Positions 1 through 6,854 of a DNA stretch of 7,237 nt are shown here, in pieces. This DNA is from Bacteroidota bacterium (lineage in GTDB: Bacteria; Bacteroidota; Bacteroidia; Bacteroidales; Prolixibacteraceae). The DNA lies in the NCBI GenBank assembly GCA_030695265.1, contig JAUYTA010000772.1, positions 1 through 7,237 on the forward strand, read 5' to 3'. The notes beneath the pieces were generated by a model. The model searched no databases and had not been told where the DNA came from. It saw only the letters and a list, made by a program, of their open reading frames with translations. The position numbers and the translations under genes are program-made. The first letter of the stretch is position 1. The number at the start of each line of letters is the position of its first letter.

Positions 1-900
1 ACTTATACCAGAAGCTTTTCCAATTAATTCTTGTTGCAATAAAAGCAACCTGTCTCCGGATATACCGGTTCCAGCCATCAGCACAATAAAGGCAATGTCT
101 TTAGAATTGTTTGCAACCATCGGTGCTATTATTCCTCCCTCGCTGTGTCCGATTAAACCGATTTTCTTTTTATTGATTTCCTTTCTTGTTTTCAAAAAGT
201 TAACACCCGCTTCAGCATCCGAAGCAAAATCAACACTTGTTGCAGTTTTGAAGTCACCTTTTGAAGCCGCTGTTCCTCTGTCGTCGAAACGTAAAACCGC
301 TATACCGTTTTTTGTCAGGAAGTCTGATAAAACAAGGAAAGGTTTGTGTCCGAATAATTCTTCATCTCTGTTCTGTGGTCCGCTTCCTGTAATTAGAACG
401 ACAGCCGGAAAACTACCTTCCCTTGATGGCAGGGTTAAAGTTCCGGCCAATTGGATTCCTGCTTTTGAATTTTCAAAAGTGACTTCTTCTTCGTAATAGG
501 AAAATGGTTTTTTAGGCTCCTGAGGTCTGACAGGCTTTTCTTTTTCAGCTATTTCTTTGGAAAGGTTCAATGGGAATGACATACCTCTCTGTTTGAAATC
601 TCCCACAATAACATTGTCCTTATCCAAAGTGCCTTGATATTCGACGCCTAAATTGGTAACTGCCAATTTTAATATCTGGTTTTCAAAGCTTGTAGAAGTT
701 ACCGGGATGCCTTTCGCACCTTGGTCGGGACTATCCATTGTGGAGCTGAGTCCGGTATCCGTTTTACTGATGTTGAATACTATTCGTAATTGTGTTCCCT
801 GAACATTTAGGATTCCGTTCCATTGCCCGGTAATATTTTGACCGAATAACAAATTGGAAATCAGAATTCCAATTGTAAAAATGATTAATTGTATTTTCAT
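1..900 (-). CDS. Exported alpha/beta hydrolase (esterase/peptidase-like), 3' end cut by the window edge
   Basis: I translated this frame by hand. It is open for 300 codons from the ATG at 900 to base 1, with no stop, so the C-terminus lies outside the window. Residues 1-20 form a type I signal peptide (MKIQ, a hydrophobic core, then LLFG before Gln21), so the protein is exported. Residues about 22-120 look like a beta-rich N-terminal domain that opens with GQWNG. The hydrolase domain starts near 135. It shows the oxyanion-region motif GSGPQNRDE (172-180), RFDDRG (204-209) and the nucleophile elbow GHSEGG (251-256) with Ser253. The catalytic Asp and His are beyond the edge. This layout is common among Bacteroidota alpha/beta hydrolases (COG1073-like), whose substrates are mostly unknown; esterase or acyl-peptidase activity is possible. 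The gene starts 11 bases after the stop of the membrane protein upstream, so it is probably the third gene of the SPFH operon. Confidence 0.88.
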   Translation of the reverse strand, partial: MKIQLIIFTIGILISNLLFGQNITGQWNGILNVQGTQLRIVFNISKTDTGLSSTMDSPDQGAKGIPVTSTSFENQILKLAVTNLGVEYQGTLDKDNVIVGDFKQRGMSFPLNLSKEIAEKEKPVRPQEPKKPFSYYEEEVTFENSKAGIQLAGTLTLPSREGSFPAVVLITGSGPQNRDEELFGHKPFLVLSDFLTKNGIAVLRFDDRGTAASKGDFKTATSVDFASDAEAGVNFLKTRKEINKKKIGLIGHSEGGIIAPMVANNSKDIAFIVLMAGTGISGDRLLLLQQELIGKASGIS

Positions 901-911
901 TTTATTGTTAT

Positions 912-1439
912 TTAATGTTTCCTGCTTTTTGACTTCATCATTTCGTCCATGGCATAAATGATTGCCTGCGAACGCAGTGTACCAAACAACACTTTCTTGC
1001 CAGTTTTAAGATAGAGTTGTAATCCAATATTTCCACTCACATTGTATGCTCTTCCCCATTTGAATCTTTTTTTAATCCCCCAACCTCCATAGTCTAAAAG
1101 TGGACTGTATTTTCGGATTTCATACCGTTGTATTTCTTCCCTGGAAAAAATTTTGTTCTTATAAATCAATGGAAAAAATCTGTAATGAATTCCATCCTGA
1201 TCAATCCAGACTTCAAGTTTCATTGAGAAAAAGAACCAAAGCAAAATAATCATAAAAAAGAGTTGAGCAATCAACACTCCGTTTGGTACCGGACTGTCTC
1301 CAACCGGAATTCCTCTCACTGTTTGTTGGTAAAGAGAATAGATACTGAGAACTATCACCGGAATTGTTATCCCAAGGATCAGAACAATCCACCACCATTG
1401 CCTGAATTGTTGCGTTTCCTTAAACAGTACTTTATTCAT
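912..1439 (-). CDS. Two-helix membrane protein of unknown function with a possible PH-like cytoplasmic domain
   Basis: This is a 175-residue protein whose function I do not recognise. It has two hydrophobic segments, about residues 15-37 (beginning WWWIVLILG) and 54-73. They are joined by a short polar loop with several prolines. The remaining 100 residues are basic and soluble. They begin with alternating strands (LEVWIDQDGIHYRFFP, 75-90) and include a glycine- and aromatic-rich stretch GGWGIKKRFKWGRAYNVSG (118-136), followed by GLQLYLKTGKKVLFGT. Two helices followed by a small beta-rich domain resembles bacterial PH-like membrane proteins. That is inference from pattern, not a family match. 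Its ATG comes 1 base after the stop of the SPFH gene, so translation is probably coupled to it. The hydrolase gene follows after 11 bases. A structural or regulatory partner of the SPFH protein is plausible but unproven. Confidence 0.82.
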   Translation of the reverse strand: MNKVLFKETQQFRQWWWIVLILGITIPVIVLSIYSLYQQTVRGIPVGDSPVPNGVLIAQLFFMIILLWFFFSMKLEVWIDQDGIHYRFFPLIYKNKIFSREEIQRYEIRKYSPLLDYGGWGIKKRFKWGRAYNVSGNIGLQLYLKTGKKVLFGTLRSQAIIYAMDEMMKSKSRKH

Positions 1440-1440
1440 T

Positions 1441-2289
1441 TTATTGATACAGTGTGCCGGTGTTTACCACTGGCGTTGCTTCCTTGTCGCCGCATAATAC
1501 AACCAAAAGATTGCTCACCATAGTTGCCTTTTTGTCTTCGTCAAGGGTTACAATTTCACGTTTGCTCAATTCAGCCAAAGCCATTTCTACCATACTGACT
1601 GCACCTTCCACAATTTTAAACCTTGCGGCAACAATCGCAGTAGCTTGCTGGCGTTTCAACATTGCCTGAGCAATTTCCTGTGCGTAAGCAATGTAATTGA
1701 TACGCGCTTCAATCACATGAATTCCGGCGATGTCAAGGCGTTCACGAATTTCATTTTCAAGTTCATGATTAACTTCTTCACCTCCATCGCGCAGTGTAAT
1801 TTTAGCATGATCATCCTCAATATTGTCGTATGGATACAAACCAGCCAGTTTGCGCAAAGCAGCTTCACTCTGCACCACTACAAAATGTTCGTATTCGTCA
1901 ACACCAAAAGCCGCGCGGTAAGTTTCTTCTACTTTCCAGACCAAAACGAGGCCGATCATAATCGGATTTCCCAACTTATCATTCACTTTTATGGGTTCGC
2001 TGTTAAAGTTTCGTGCCCGAAGTGAAAATTTCTTTTTAACGAAGAACGGATTGACCCAAAAGAATCCATTGTCTTTAATAGTTCCTTTATAAGCTCCAAA
2101 TAACACCAGCACATAGCTTTGATTCGGATCGACAGCCAAAAAACCTGGTGCAACGATCACAAACAATACAATTAACACCACTGACGGAATGAAAACTCCG
2201 TTGATAAAACCGGCAATTGCCAATGCAAGAAATACAACTTCCAGCAGGACGAACAAATAACCGGAACGAGCAGTAAATGACTTTTCCAT
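1441..2289 (-). CDS. SPFH/band 7 (stomatin-like) membrane protein
   Basis: This 282-residue protein has two N-terminal hydrophobic segments, about residues 10-30 and 32-52, so it is anchored in the inner membrane. An SPFH domain follows from about 53 to 230. Family-like features are the start of the domain (PGFLAVDPNQ, 48-57), the strand-rich part with GFFWVNPF, and a long helical stretch typical of the C-terminal half (IRERLDIAGIHVIEARINYI, then YAQEIAQAMLKRQQA). The tail ends in CGDKEATPVVNTGTLYQ, which I recall as conserved in a bacterial SPFH subgroup. SPFH proteins form oligomeric membrane scaffolds and often regulate proteases or membrane fluidity; the client here is unknown. In related genomes this subgroup is often followed by a short Arc-like segment or gene, which is absent here. 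It is the first gene of a three-gene operon with its own promoter at 2330-2360. The first ATG of the frame, at 2289, is used; no SD-like site precedes it. Confidence 0.92.
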   Translation of the reverse strand: MEKSFTARSGYLFVLLEVVFLALAIAGFINGVFIPSVVLIVLFVIVAPGFLAVDPNQSYVLVLFGAYKGTIKDNGFFWVNPFFVKKKFSLRARNFNSEPIKVNDKLGNPIMIGLVLVWKVEETYRAAFGVDEYEHFVVVQSEAALRKLAGLYPYDNIEDDHAKITLRDGGEEVNHELENEIRERLDIAGIHVIEARINYIAYAQEIAQAMLKRQQATAIVAARFKIVEGAVSMVEMALAELSKREIVTLDEDKKATMVSNLLVVLCGDKEATPVVNTGTLYQ

Positions 2290-2329
2290 AGTATTACATT
2301 TAAATTGTTTTGATATTGATTTGATATCA

Positions 2330-2360
2330 CAAATATAAATAAAAAAAGCATCCTTTTCAA
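2330..2360 (-). promoter_or_regulatory. Bacteroidota-type promoter of the SPFH operon
   Basis: Read on the minus strand, TTG at 2360-2358 is followed after 20 bases by TATATTTG at 2337-2330. This fits the Bacteroidota housekeeping consensus (TTG near -33, TAnnTTTG near -7). Transcription would start a few bases downstream, around 2322-2326, giving a leader of about 35 bases before the ATG at 2289. The TTG and much of the spacer lie within the terminator hairpin of the upstream unit. Confidence 0.65.
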
Positions 2361-2368
2361 GATGCTTT
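2341..2368 (-). terminator. Intrinsic terminator of the sigma factor unit
   Basis: On the minus strand an 8-base stem, AAAGCATC (2368-2361) and GATGCTTT (2352-2345), encloses an 8-base loop. The second arm runs straight into a T tract (TTTTTTT, 2347-2341). It lies 18 bases past the stop of the 78-residue gene, as expected for the end of that transcript. Confidence 0.8.
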
Positions 2369-2385
2369 AAAATATTTTTTCAGGC

Positions 2386-2622
2386 TCAATTCAAACTCAA
2401 TTCAATATCACCGGTTTTTTCCGATTGAAGAACCTCGTATTGTGATGCAAAGTTTAAAATGGCATCAATACTGATAGCTGAAGGTTCAAATTCAATTTGA
2501 TCTATGTACAGGCTGTAATCTTCAGAATCACAGTCAGGAAATTGAAATCGTTCAGTTTCCTTATTCCCGGCTTGATAAGAATTGATCAAAAAATTAAAGG
2601 TAGAGAATTTACTCATAGGCAT
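2386..2622 (-). CDS. Small acidic protein of unknown function encoded behind the ECF sigma factor
   Basis: This 78-residue soluble protein has no signal peptide, membrane segment or cysteine-rich site (a single Cys in the middle). It is acidic, with an N-terminal half containing FPDCDSEDYSLY and a conserved-looking C-terminal half, SAISIDAILNFASQYEVLQS, ending in a short IELSLN tail. In Bacteroidales a short protein with a similar C-terminal pattern (ILNF/Y-S/A, then V, then a tail ending LN) often follows this type of sigma factor. That is from memory and could not be searched here. It lies 64 bases after the sigma stop on the same strand, and a strong terminator follows it, so co-transcription is likely. 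It may be a regulator or partner of the sigma factor; it lacks the membrane helix and zinc motif of classical anti-sigma factors. The start could be Met1 (2622) or Met3 (2616, giving MSKFST); neither has an SD site. Confidence 0.75.
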   Translation of the reverse strand: MPMSKFSTFNFLINSYQAGNKETERFQFPDCDSEDYSLYIDQIEFEPSAISIDAILNFASQYEVLQSEKTGDIELSLN

Positions 2623-2686
2623 TATTTCCGAAATATTGGTTATGGAGAAATAACGCCAACAAATTAATAATATTGTAATAACACGA

Positions 2687-3280
2687 TTAATTTTTTGTCA
2701 GGCACAAATTTTTCTTCTCAATCATTTTCCGAAGATTAATCAATGCATACCGCATACGTCCCAATGCTGTGTTAATACTGACATCTGTCAAATCGGCGAT
2801 TTCCTTGAAACTAAGTCCCTGAAAATGACGCATCATGATTACCTGTCGCTGATCGTCAGGCAATTCCTCGATCAGGAGGCGCACATCACTGGTAATTTGT
2901 TCATAGACCAGCTTGTCTTCAATATTCTCTTCCGAATACTTCGGAGAATTGAAAAGATCGATGCTGGAATCATCGTTTGAAGTTGTACTCAGTAATTTCT
3001 CTTTTCTGAAATGATCGATGATCAGATTATGGGAAATACGAAGCACCCAGGAAATGAATTTGCCATTCTCGGTGTATTTTCCGGTTTTCAACGATCGGAT
3101 TACTTTAATAAAAGTATCCTGAAAAATATCTTCGGCAAGATGATGGTTTTTTACAATGAGTACGATGTAGGTAAAAACTCTCTTTTTATGGCGGTTAATA
3201 AGGAGTTCAATTGCAGCCTGGTCGCCATCAACGAATTGTTTTACGAGCGAATTATCACTCAGATCTTCTGTTCTGAACAT
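2687..3280 (-). CDS. ECF-type RNA polymerase sigma factor
   Basis: This 197-residue protein of the sigma-70 ECF (RpoE-like) group directs RNA polymerase to a specific promoter set. Region 2 covers about residues 13-95. It includes the core-binding motif AEDIFQDTF (49-57) and the -10 recognition helix WVLRISHNLIIDHFRK (78-93). A variable, serine- and asparagine-rich linker covers about 97-125. Region 4 covers about 130-188, with LPDDQRQVIMMRHFQGLSF (140-158) leading into the -35-binding helix-turn-helix EIADLTDVSINTALGRMRYA (160-179). No extra C-terminal domain is present. The ATG at 3280 is well fixed, because an in-frame TAA lies three codons upstream. The gene is divergent from uvrA across 168 bases and is followed by a 78-residue gene on the same strand. 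Its target promoters and inducing signal cannot be read from the window. Confidence 0.95.
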   Translation of the reverse strand: MFRTEDLSDNSLVKQFVDGDQAAIELLINRHKKRVFTYIVLIVKNHHLAEDIFQDTFIKVIRSLKTGKYTENGKFISWVLRISHNLIIDHFRKEKLLSTTSNDDSSIDLFNSPKYSEENIEDKLVYEQITSDVRLLIEELPDDQRQVIMMRHFQGLSFKEIADLTDVSINTALGRMRYALINLRKMIEKKNLCLTKN

Positions 3281-3326
3281 TACTCTAAATTATTATGTGA
3301 CTGTTTGTTTCAGTAATTAAAGAGTA
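3281..3326 (-). promoter_or_regulatory. Possible structured leader before the sigma factor start codon
   Basis: On the minus strand TACTCT (3326-3321) and AGAGTA (3286-3281) form a perfect 6-base inverted repeat, and the second arm ends at the base directly before the sigma ATG. Between them ACTG and CAGT can form a small inner hairpin. If this region is transcribed, the fold could affect access to the start codon. The arms are short and A+T-rich, so chance is a real alternative. Confidence 0.25.
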
Positions 3327-3349
3327 TAGTTCTTTCGATAAGCTGCTTT

Positions 3350-3382
3350 TTTGAATTAGAGTTAAACTATTTGCTAATTTTG
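3350..3382 (+). promoter_or_regulatory. Bacteroidota-type promoter of uvrA
   Basis: TTTG at 3350-3353 is followed after 21 bases by TAATTTTG at 3375-3382, which fits the TTTG / TAnnTTTG consensus. Transcription would begin about 3387-3390, giving a leader of roughly 60 bases before the ATG at 3449. A perfect 10-base palindrome, TTTTGCAAAA, lies at 3423-3432 in that leader and could be an operator or chance. Confidence 0.6.
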
Positions 3383-3448
3383 TGTCTGTAAAAATGAATC
3401 AATTATTTCAGAAAAACAAATTTTTTGCAAAATATTATAACATAACGA

Positions 3449-6256
3449 ATGAATTTATCTTCAAATAACACACCTTACATCCAAATAAAGGGTGCCAGGG
3501 TTCACAATCTTAAAAACATTGATCTTAAAATCCACCGAAATAAATTAATTGTAATCAGCGGATTATCAGGTTCCGGAAAATCATCGCTCGCATTCGACAC
3601 GCTTTATGCAGAAGGTCAGCGCAGGTATGTGGAAAGTTTATCGTCGTATGCACGTCAGTTTCTGGGCCGGATAAATAAACCTGAAGTTGATTATATCAAA
3701 GGTATTCCTCCGGCAATCGCCATCGAACAAAAGGTGAATACGAGGAATCCCCGCTCAACAGTCGGCACTTCAACAGAAATTTACGATTACCTGAAACTTT
3801 TATTTGCCCGGATCGGACATACGATCTCCCCTATTTCAGGAAAAGAAGTCAAACAGCACCATGTGAGCGATGTCACCAATTTCATCCAGTCGTTTCCTGA
3901 AAATACACGATTTCTGATCGGCTCTCCTTTGAAACTGAAAAACGGGCGTACGATGCTTCAAGAAGCTGAATTATTGCTGCAGCAAGGTTTTTCCCGATTA
4001 GAGATTGACAACGAAATTTTGAAAATTGATGAACTCCTGAAAGAAAACAAAGAGGTTAAATGTGGTGACTCAGCCTGTAACATTGTAATCGACAGGGCTA
4101 CCGTATCGGATGAGGAGGACAATCTGAGCCGGATAGCTGATTCGGTGCAAACGGCATTTTTTGAAGGGCATGGCGAATGTGTGGTTAAAATTTATGCCGG
4201 AACAGAAGTAAAGGAAGAACATTTTTCGAACCTTTTTGAAGCCGACGGAATCGAATTTGAAGAACCTTCGGTACACATGTTCAGTTTTAACAATCCTTTG
4301 GGAGCCTGTAAAACCTGCGAGGGATACGGAAAAGTGATTGGCATTGACGAAGATCTGGTAATTCCGAACAAATCGCTGTCTATTTATCAGGAGGCAATTG
4401 CATGTTGGAAAGGCGACAAAATGAAAGAATGGAAAGACGAGCTCGTCAATTCCGCCGAAAAATTCAACTTCCCCATCCACAAACCTTTTTACGATTTAAG
4501 TGATGAACAGCGAAATCTCTTATGGATCGGAAACAAACATTTTCAGGGCTTGAATCAATTCTTCAAGATGCTCGAAGAAAATACCTACAAAATACAATAC
4601 CGCGTAATGCTTTCGAGATACAGGGGAAAAACCAATTGCCCTGATTGTCTTGGCACACGGCTAAAAAAAGAAGCCGGATATGTAAAAGTCGGAGGAATAT
4701 CAATTCAGGATCTGGTTTTACTTCCTATTAATGAACTGACAGTTTTCTTTGCAAACCTGAAACTTACGGAATACGAAACCAAGGTTGCAGAACGCATTCT
4801 GACCGAAATTAATAACCGGCTTGATTTTCTGAATGATGTTGGTCTTGGTTACTTGTCGTTAAATCGACTGTCTTCGTCATTATCCGGTGGCGAATCGCAA
4901 CGAATCAATCTGGCAACTTCGCTCGGAAGCAGCCTTGTCGGTTCCATGTATATTTTAGATGAACCAAGCATCGGACTGCACTCAAGGGATACTGCACGAC
5001 TAATTCGTGTTTTACGAAAACTACAAAAACTTGGCAATACCGTGCTGGTGGTCGAACATGACGAAGAGATTATCCGGTCGGCAGACGAAATCATTGATAT
5101 CGGTCCACTCGCTGGACGGTTGGGTGGAGAAGTCGTTTTTCAGGGAACCCACGAAGAACTTGAAAGCTCCTCCGAAAGCATGACGGCCAAATACCTGACA
5201 GGAAGAGAAAAAATAGACATACCGTTGACCCGCAGAAAATGGAACAATTACATTGAAATAACCGGCGCCCGGGAAAATAACCTTAAAAATGTTTCGGTAA
5301 AATTTCCGCTCAATACTATTTGTGTGGTTACCGGCGTGAGTGGTTCCGGAAAATCATCGCTTGTTTCTAAAGTTCTGTACCCGGCGCTTGCGAAGATGTT
5401 TGGCGGGTTCAGCGAAAAAACCGGGCAACACGACCAAATCAGGGGCGACATTAACCTGATTACTTCCATCGAATTTGTTGACCAGAATCCCATCGGAAAA
5501 TCGTCGCGTTCAAACCCTGTCACGTACCTGAAGGTTTACGATGAAATCCGCAAATTATACTCCGAACTGCAAAGTTCAAAATTCAACGGATTCAAACCAT
5601 CACATTTTTCGTTCAACATTGAAGGCGGAAGGTGTGAAGAATGTCAGGGAGAAGGCGAAATTACAGTCGAAATGCAGTTCATGGCCGATGTTCACCTTGT
5701 TTGCGAAAGCTGCAAAGGGAAAAGGTTCAGAGATGAAATTCTGGAAATTACCTTTGAAGGAAAAAACATTTTCGATATACTGGATTTAACTGTCAACGAA
5801 GCAATTGATTTCTTTGGAAGTCAAAAATCCACTTCAGCAAAAAAAATAGCAAGGCTGCTGAAACCACTTCAGGATGTAGGTTTGGGCTATGTAAAGCTCG
5901 GACAATCATCGAGTACCTTGTCGGGTGGTGAAAGCCAGCGCATCAAACTTGCCTCTTTTCTGGCAAAAGAAAAAGGAAGCCCTTCCCTGTTTATTTTCGA
6001 TGAACCAACCACCGGACTTCATTTTCACGATATCCGCAAATTGCTCGACTCATTCAATGCACTGATTGCCAGGGGACACAGCATTATTATTATTGAGCAC
6101 AATATGGATGTGATAAAATGTGCCGATTGGGTGATTGACTTAGGGCCCGAAGGTGGAAAAGATGGCGGAAGAATTATTTTTGAAGGTAAACCCGAAGATC
6201 TGGTGAAAATTCCGGAGTCATCATATACCGGCGCAGCATTGAAGGAGAAATTGTAA
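3449..6256 (+). CDS. uvrA: UvrABC excinuclease subunit A (nucleotide excision repair ATPase)
   Basis: This 935-residue protein has the usual UvrA length (about 940). UvrA dimers recognise bulky DNA lesions and load UvrB in the cytoplasm. Both ABC ATPase modules are intact. Module I has Walker [10 protein letters not shown] (38-46), signature LSGGESQR (478-485) and Walker B DEP (504-506). Module II has Walker [10 protein letters not shown] (629-637), signature LSGGESQR (824-831) and Walker B at Asp851/Glu852. The C-terminal zinc finger is complete, with Cys729, Cys732, Cys752 and Cys755. The CxxC pairs at 287/290 and 397/400 are present, but the first CxxC pair of the classical N-terminal finger (Cys253/Cys256 in E. 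coli) is missing. The corresponding place reads [11 protein letters not shown]. The ATG at 3449 is fixed by an in-frame TAA two codons upstream. The gene is divergent from the ECF sigma factor and convergent with rplS. No recognisable SOS box was seen. Confidence 0.98.
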   Translation: MNLSSNNTPYIQIKGARVHNLKNIDLKIHRNKLIVISGLSGSGKSSLAFDTLYAEGQRRYVESLSSYARQFLGRINKPEVDYIKGIPPAIAIEQKVNTRNPRSTVGTSTEIYDYLKLLFARIGHTISPISGKEVKQHHVSDVTNFIQSFPENTRFLIGSPLKLKNGRTMLQEAELLLQQGFSRLEIDNEILKIDELLKENKEVKCGDSACNIVIDRATVSDEEDNLSRIADSVQTAFFEGHGECVVKIYAGTEVKEEHFSNLFEADGIEFEEPSVHMFSFNNPLGACKTCEGYGKVIGIDEDLVIPNKSLSIYQEAIACWKGDKMKEWKDELVNSAEKFNFPIHKPFYDLSDEQRNLLWIGNKHFQGLNQFFKMLEENTYKIQYRVMLSRYRGKTNCPDCLGTRLKKEAGYVKVGGISIQDLVLLPINELTVFFANLKLTEYETKVAERILTEINNRLDFLNDVGLGYLSLNRLSSSLSGGESQRINLATSLGSSLVGSMYILDEPSIGLHSRDTARLIRVLRKLQKLGNTVLVVEHDEEIIRSADEIIDIGPLAGRLGGEVVFQGTHEELESSSESMTAKYLTGREKIDIPLTRRKWNNYIEITGARENNLKNVSVKFPLNTICVVTGVSGSGKSSLVSKVLYPALAKMFGGFSEKTGQHDQIRGDINLITSIEFVDQNPIGKSSRSNPVTYLKVYDEIRKLYSELQSSKFNGFKPSHFSFNIEGGRCEECQGEGEITVEMQFMADVHLVCESCKGKRFRDEILEITFEGKNIFDILDLTVNEAIDFFGSQKSTSAKKIARLLKPLQDVGLGYVKLGQSSSTLSGGESQRIKLASFLAKEKGSPSLFIFDEPTTGLHFHDIRKLLDSFNALIARGHSIIIIEHNMDVIKCADWVIDLGPEGGKDGGRIIFEGKPEDLVKIPESSYTGAALKEKL

Positions 6257-6260
6257 TTTC

Positions 6261-6306
6261 AGAGACAGGGCAATGGGGTAGAGACAGGGCAATGCCCTGT
6301 CTCTAC
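6261..6306. repeat. REP-like extragenic palindrome with an extra direct half-copy
   Basis: A perfect inverted repeat with 14-base arms, GTAGAGACAGGGCA (6278-6291) and TGCCCTGTCTCTAC (6293-6306), flanks a single central A. A 15-base direct copy of one arm and centre, AGAGACAGGGCAATG, occurs at 6261-6275 and again at 6280-6294, 19 bases apart. The right arm can therefore also pair with the first copy (6261-6272 with 6293-6304, 12 bases, 20-base loop). The element starts 4 bases after the uvrA stop. Similar GTAGAGAC...GTCTCTAC palindromes are, from memory, dispersed in many Bacteroidota and cyanobacterial genomes. No T tract follows on the plus strand, so it is not a standard terminator for uvrA, although the hairpin could protect the 3' end of the mRNA. 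Confidence 0.75.
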
Positions 6307-6313
6307 AAAAATC

Positions 6314-6350
6314 AAAAAAAAAGAGGCTGGAACTTTCGATCCAACCTCTT
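6314..6350 (-). terminator. Intrinsic terminator of rplS
   Basis: On the minus strand AAGAGGTTGG (6350-6341) pairs with CCAGCCTCTT (6330-6321) through 10 base pairs, one of them a U-G wobble, around a 10-base loop. The stem runs straight into a tract of nine T (6322-6314). It lies 21 bases past the rplS stop. This is a strong intrinsic terminator. Confidence 0.88.
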
Positions 6351-6371
6351 CGCAAAAAGAAAATATTTTTC

Positions 6372-6722
6372 TTATACACGTTTTTCTTTGATACGGGCTT
6401 TTTTGCCGGTAAGAGCACGTAGATAATACAATTTTGCCCTGCGGACACTACCTTTTTTGTTCACTTCAATCAGGTCGATAAATGGTGAGTAAAGAGGGAA
6501 AATCCTTTCAACACCAATACTTCCGGACATTTTGCGAACGGTAAACATTTTGGTAACTCCTTCACCTTTTACCTGAATAACTACGCCACGGTAGTTCTGA
6601 ATACGTTCTTTGCTACCTTCACGAATCTTGTAATGAACAGTGATTGTATCACCTGCTTTAAAAGACGCATGTTCTTTTGTTTCAACAGCAAACGCGTTTT
6701 GTGCTACTTTAATTAAATCCAT
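6372..6722 (-). CDS. rplS: 50S ribosomal protein L19
   Basis: L19 lies at the 30S-50S interface of the ribosome and is essential in most bacteria. The protein starts [11 protein letters not shown] and is 116 residues long, the usual length. Family motifs are [16 protein letters not shown], then [13 protein letters not shown], then [17 protein letters not shown] and the tail [18 protein letters not shown]. The frame can be extended upstream to an ATG at 6743, which would add MPLKLIA. That extension does not fit the family, so the ATG at 6722 is chosen. The gene is followed by a strong terminator and converges with uvrA. It appears to be a single-gene unit, separate from the usual rpsP-rimM-trmD cluster of other phyla. 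Confidence 0.97.
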   Translation of the reverse strand: MDLIKVAQNAFAVETKEHASFKAGDTITVHYKIREGSKERIQNYRGVVIQVKGEGVTKMFTVRKMSGSIGVERIFPLYSPFIDLIEVNKKGSVRRAKLYYLRALTGKKARIKEKRV

Positions 6723-6786
6723 TGCTATAAGTTTTAGTGGCAATATTACATCAAATCAATGAGTAAGAGATTGCTGAAATGTGGCG

Positions 6787-6794
6787 CAAAAATA
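6787..6794 (-). promoter_or_regulatory. Possible -7 element of the rplS promoter
   Basis: Minus-strand TATTTTTG (6794-6787) matches TAnnTTTG and lies 64 bases upstream of the rplS ATG. No TTG occurs at the preferred distance: the nearest one (6822-6820) is 25 bases away, longer than usual. The element is in the right place, after the end of the dipeptidase gene, but only half of the promoter is convincing. Confidence 0.4.
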
Positions 6795-6854
6795 ATAAAA
6801 TTATTCACACTTCCATTCGCAACTTCAACAAAATGACAGAATATTTCCGAAAAA

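Noticed and set aside
95..496. Plus-strand open frame of 133 codons
   Set aside because: It is antisense to the hydrolase gene, whose minus-strand frame shows a signal peptide and the GHSEGG, RFDDRG and GSGP motifs. The plus-strand translation resembles no family.
1645..2025. Plus-strand open frame of 126 codons within the SPFH gene
   Set aside because: It is a shadow of the SPFH coding frame, with no recognisable protein features and no promoter or terminator of its own.
3011..3316. Plus-strand open frame of 101 codons over the sigma gene and its upstream region
   Set aside because: It is a shadow of the sigma factor frame, which carries clear region 2 and region 4 motifs.
3318..3332. Possible -7 element for the sigma gene (minus-strand TATACTCTTT)
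   Set aside because: It departs from TAnnTTTG at two positions and no TTG is well placed upstream, so no promoter is called.
4070..4480. Minus-strand open frame of 136 codons within uvrA
   Set aside because: It is antisense to a fully conserved uvrA frame; cysteine- and phenylalanine-rich translation is typical of shadow frames.
6357..6373. A+T-only inverted repeat AAGAAAA / TTTTCTT across the rplS stop, possibly a plus-strand terminator for uvrA
   Set aside because: It has a 7-base stem with only one G-C pair and a 3-base loop, and it overlaps the rplS coding end; too weak to support.
6723..6786. Possible ribosomal protein leader structure before rplS
   Set aside because: Only a weak GCAAT/ATTGC pairing with a long loop was found; nothing resembles an autoregulatory leader I can recognise.
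6795..6809. Inverted repeat AATAAT / ATTATT after the dipeptidase gene
   Set aside because: The stem is purely A-T and short in an A+T-rich spacer, so it is not called as a terminator.
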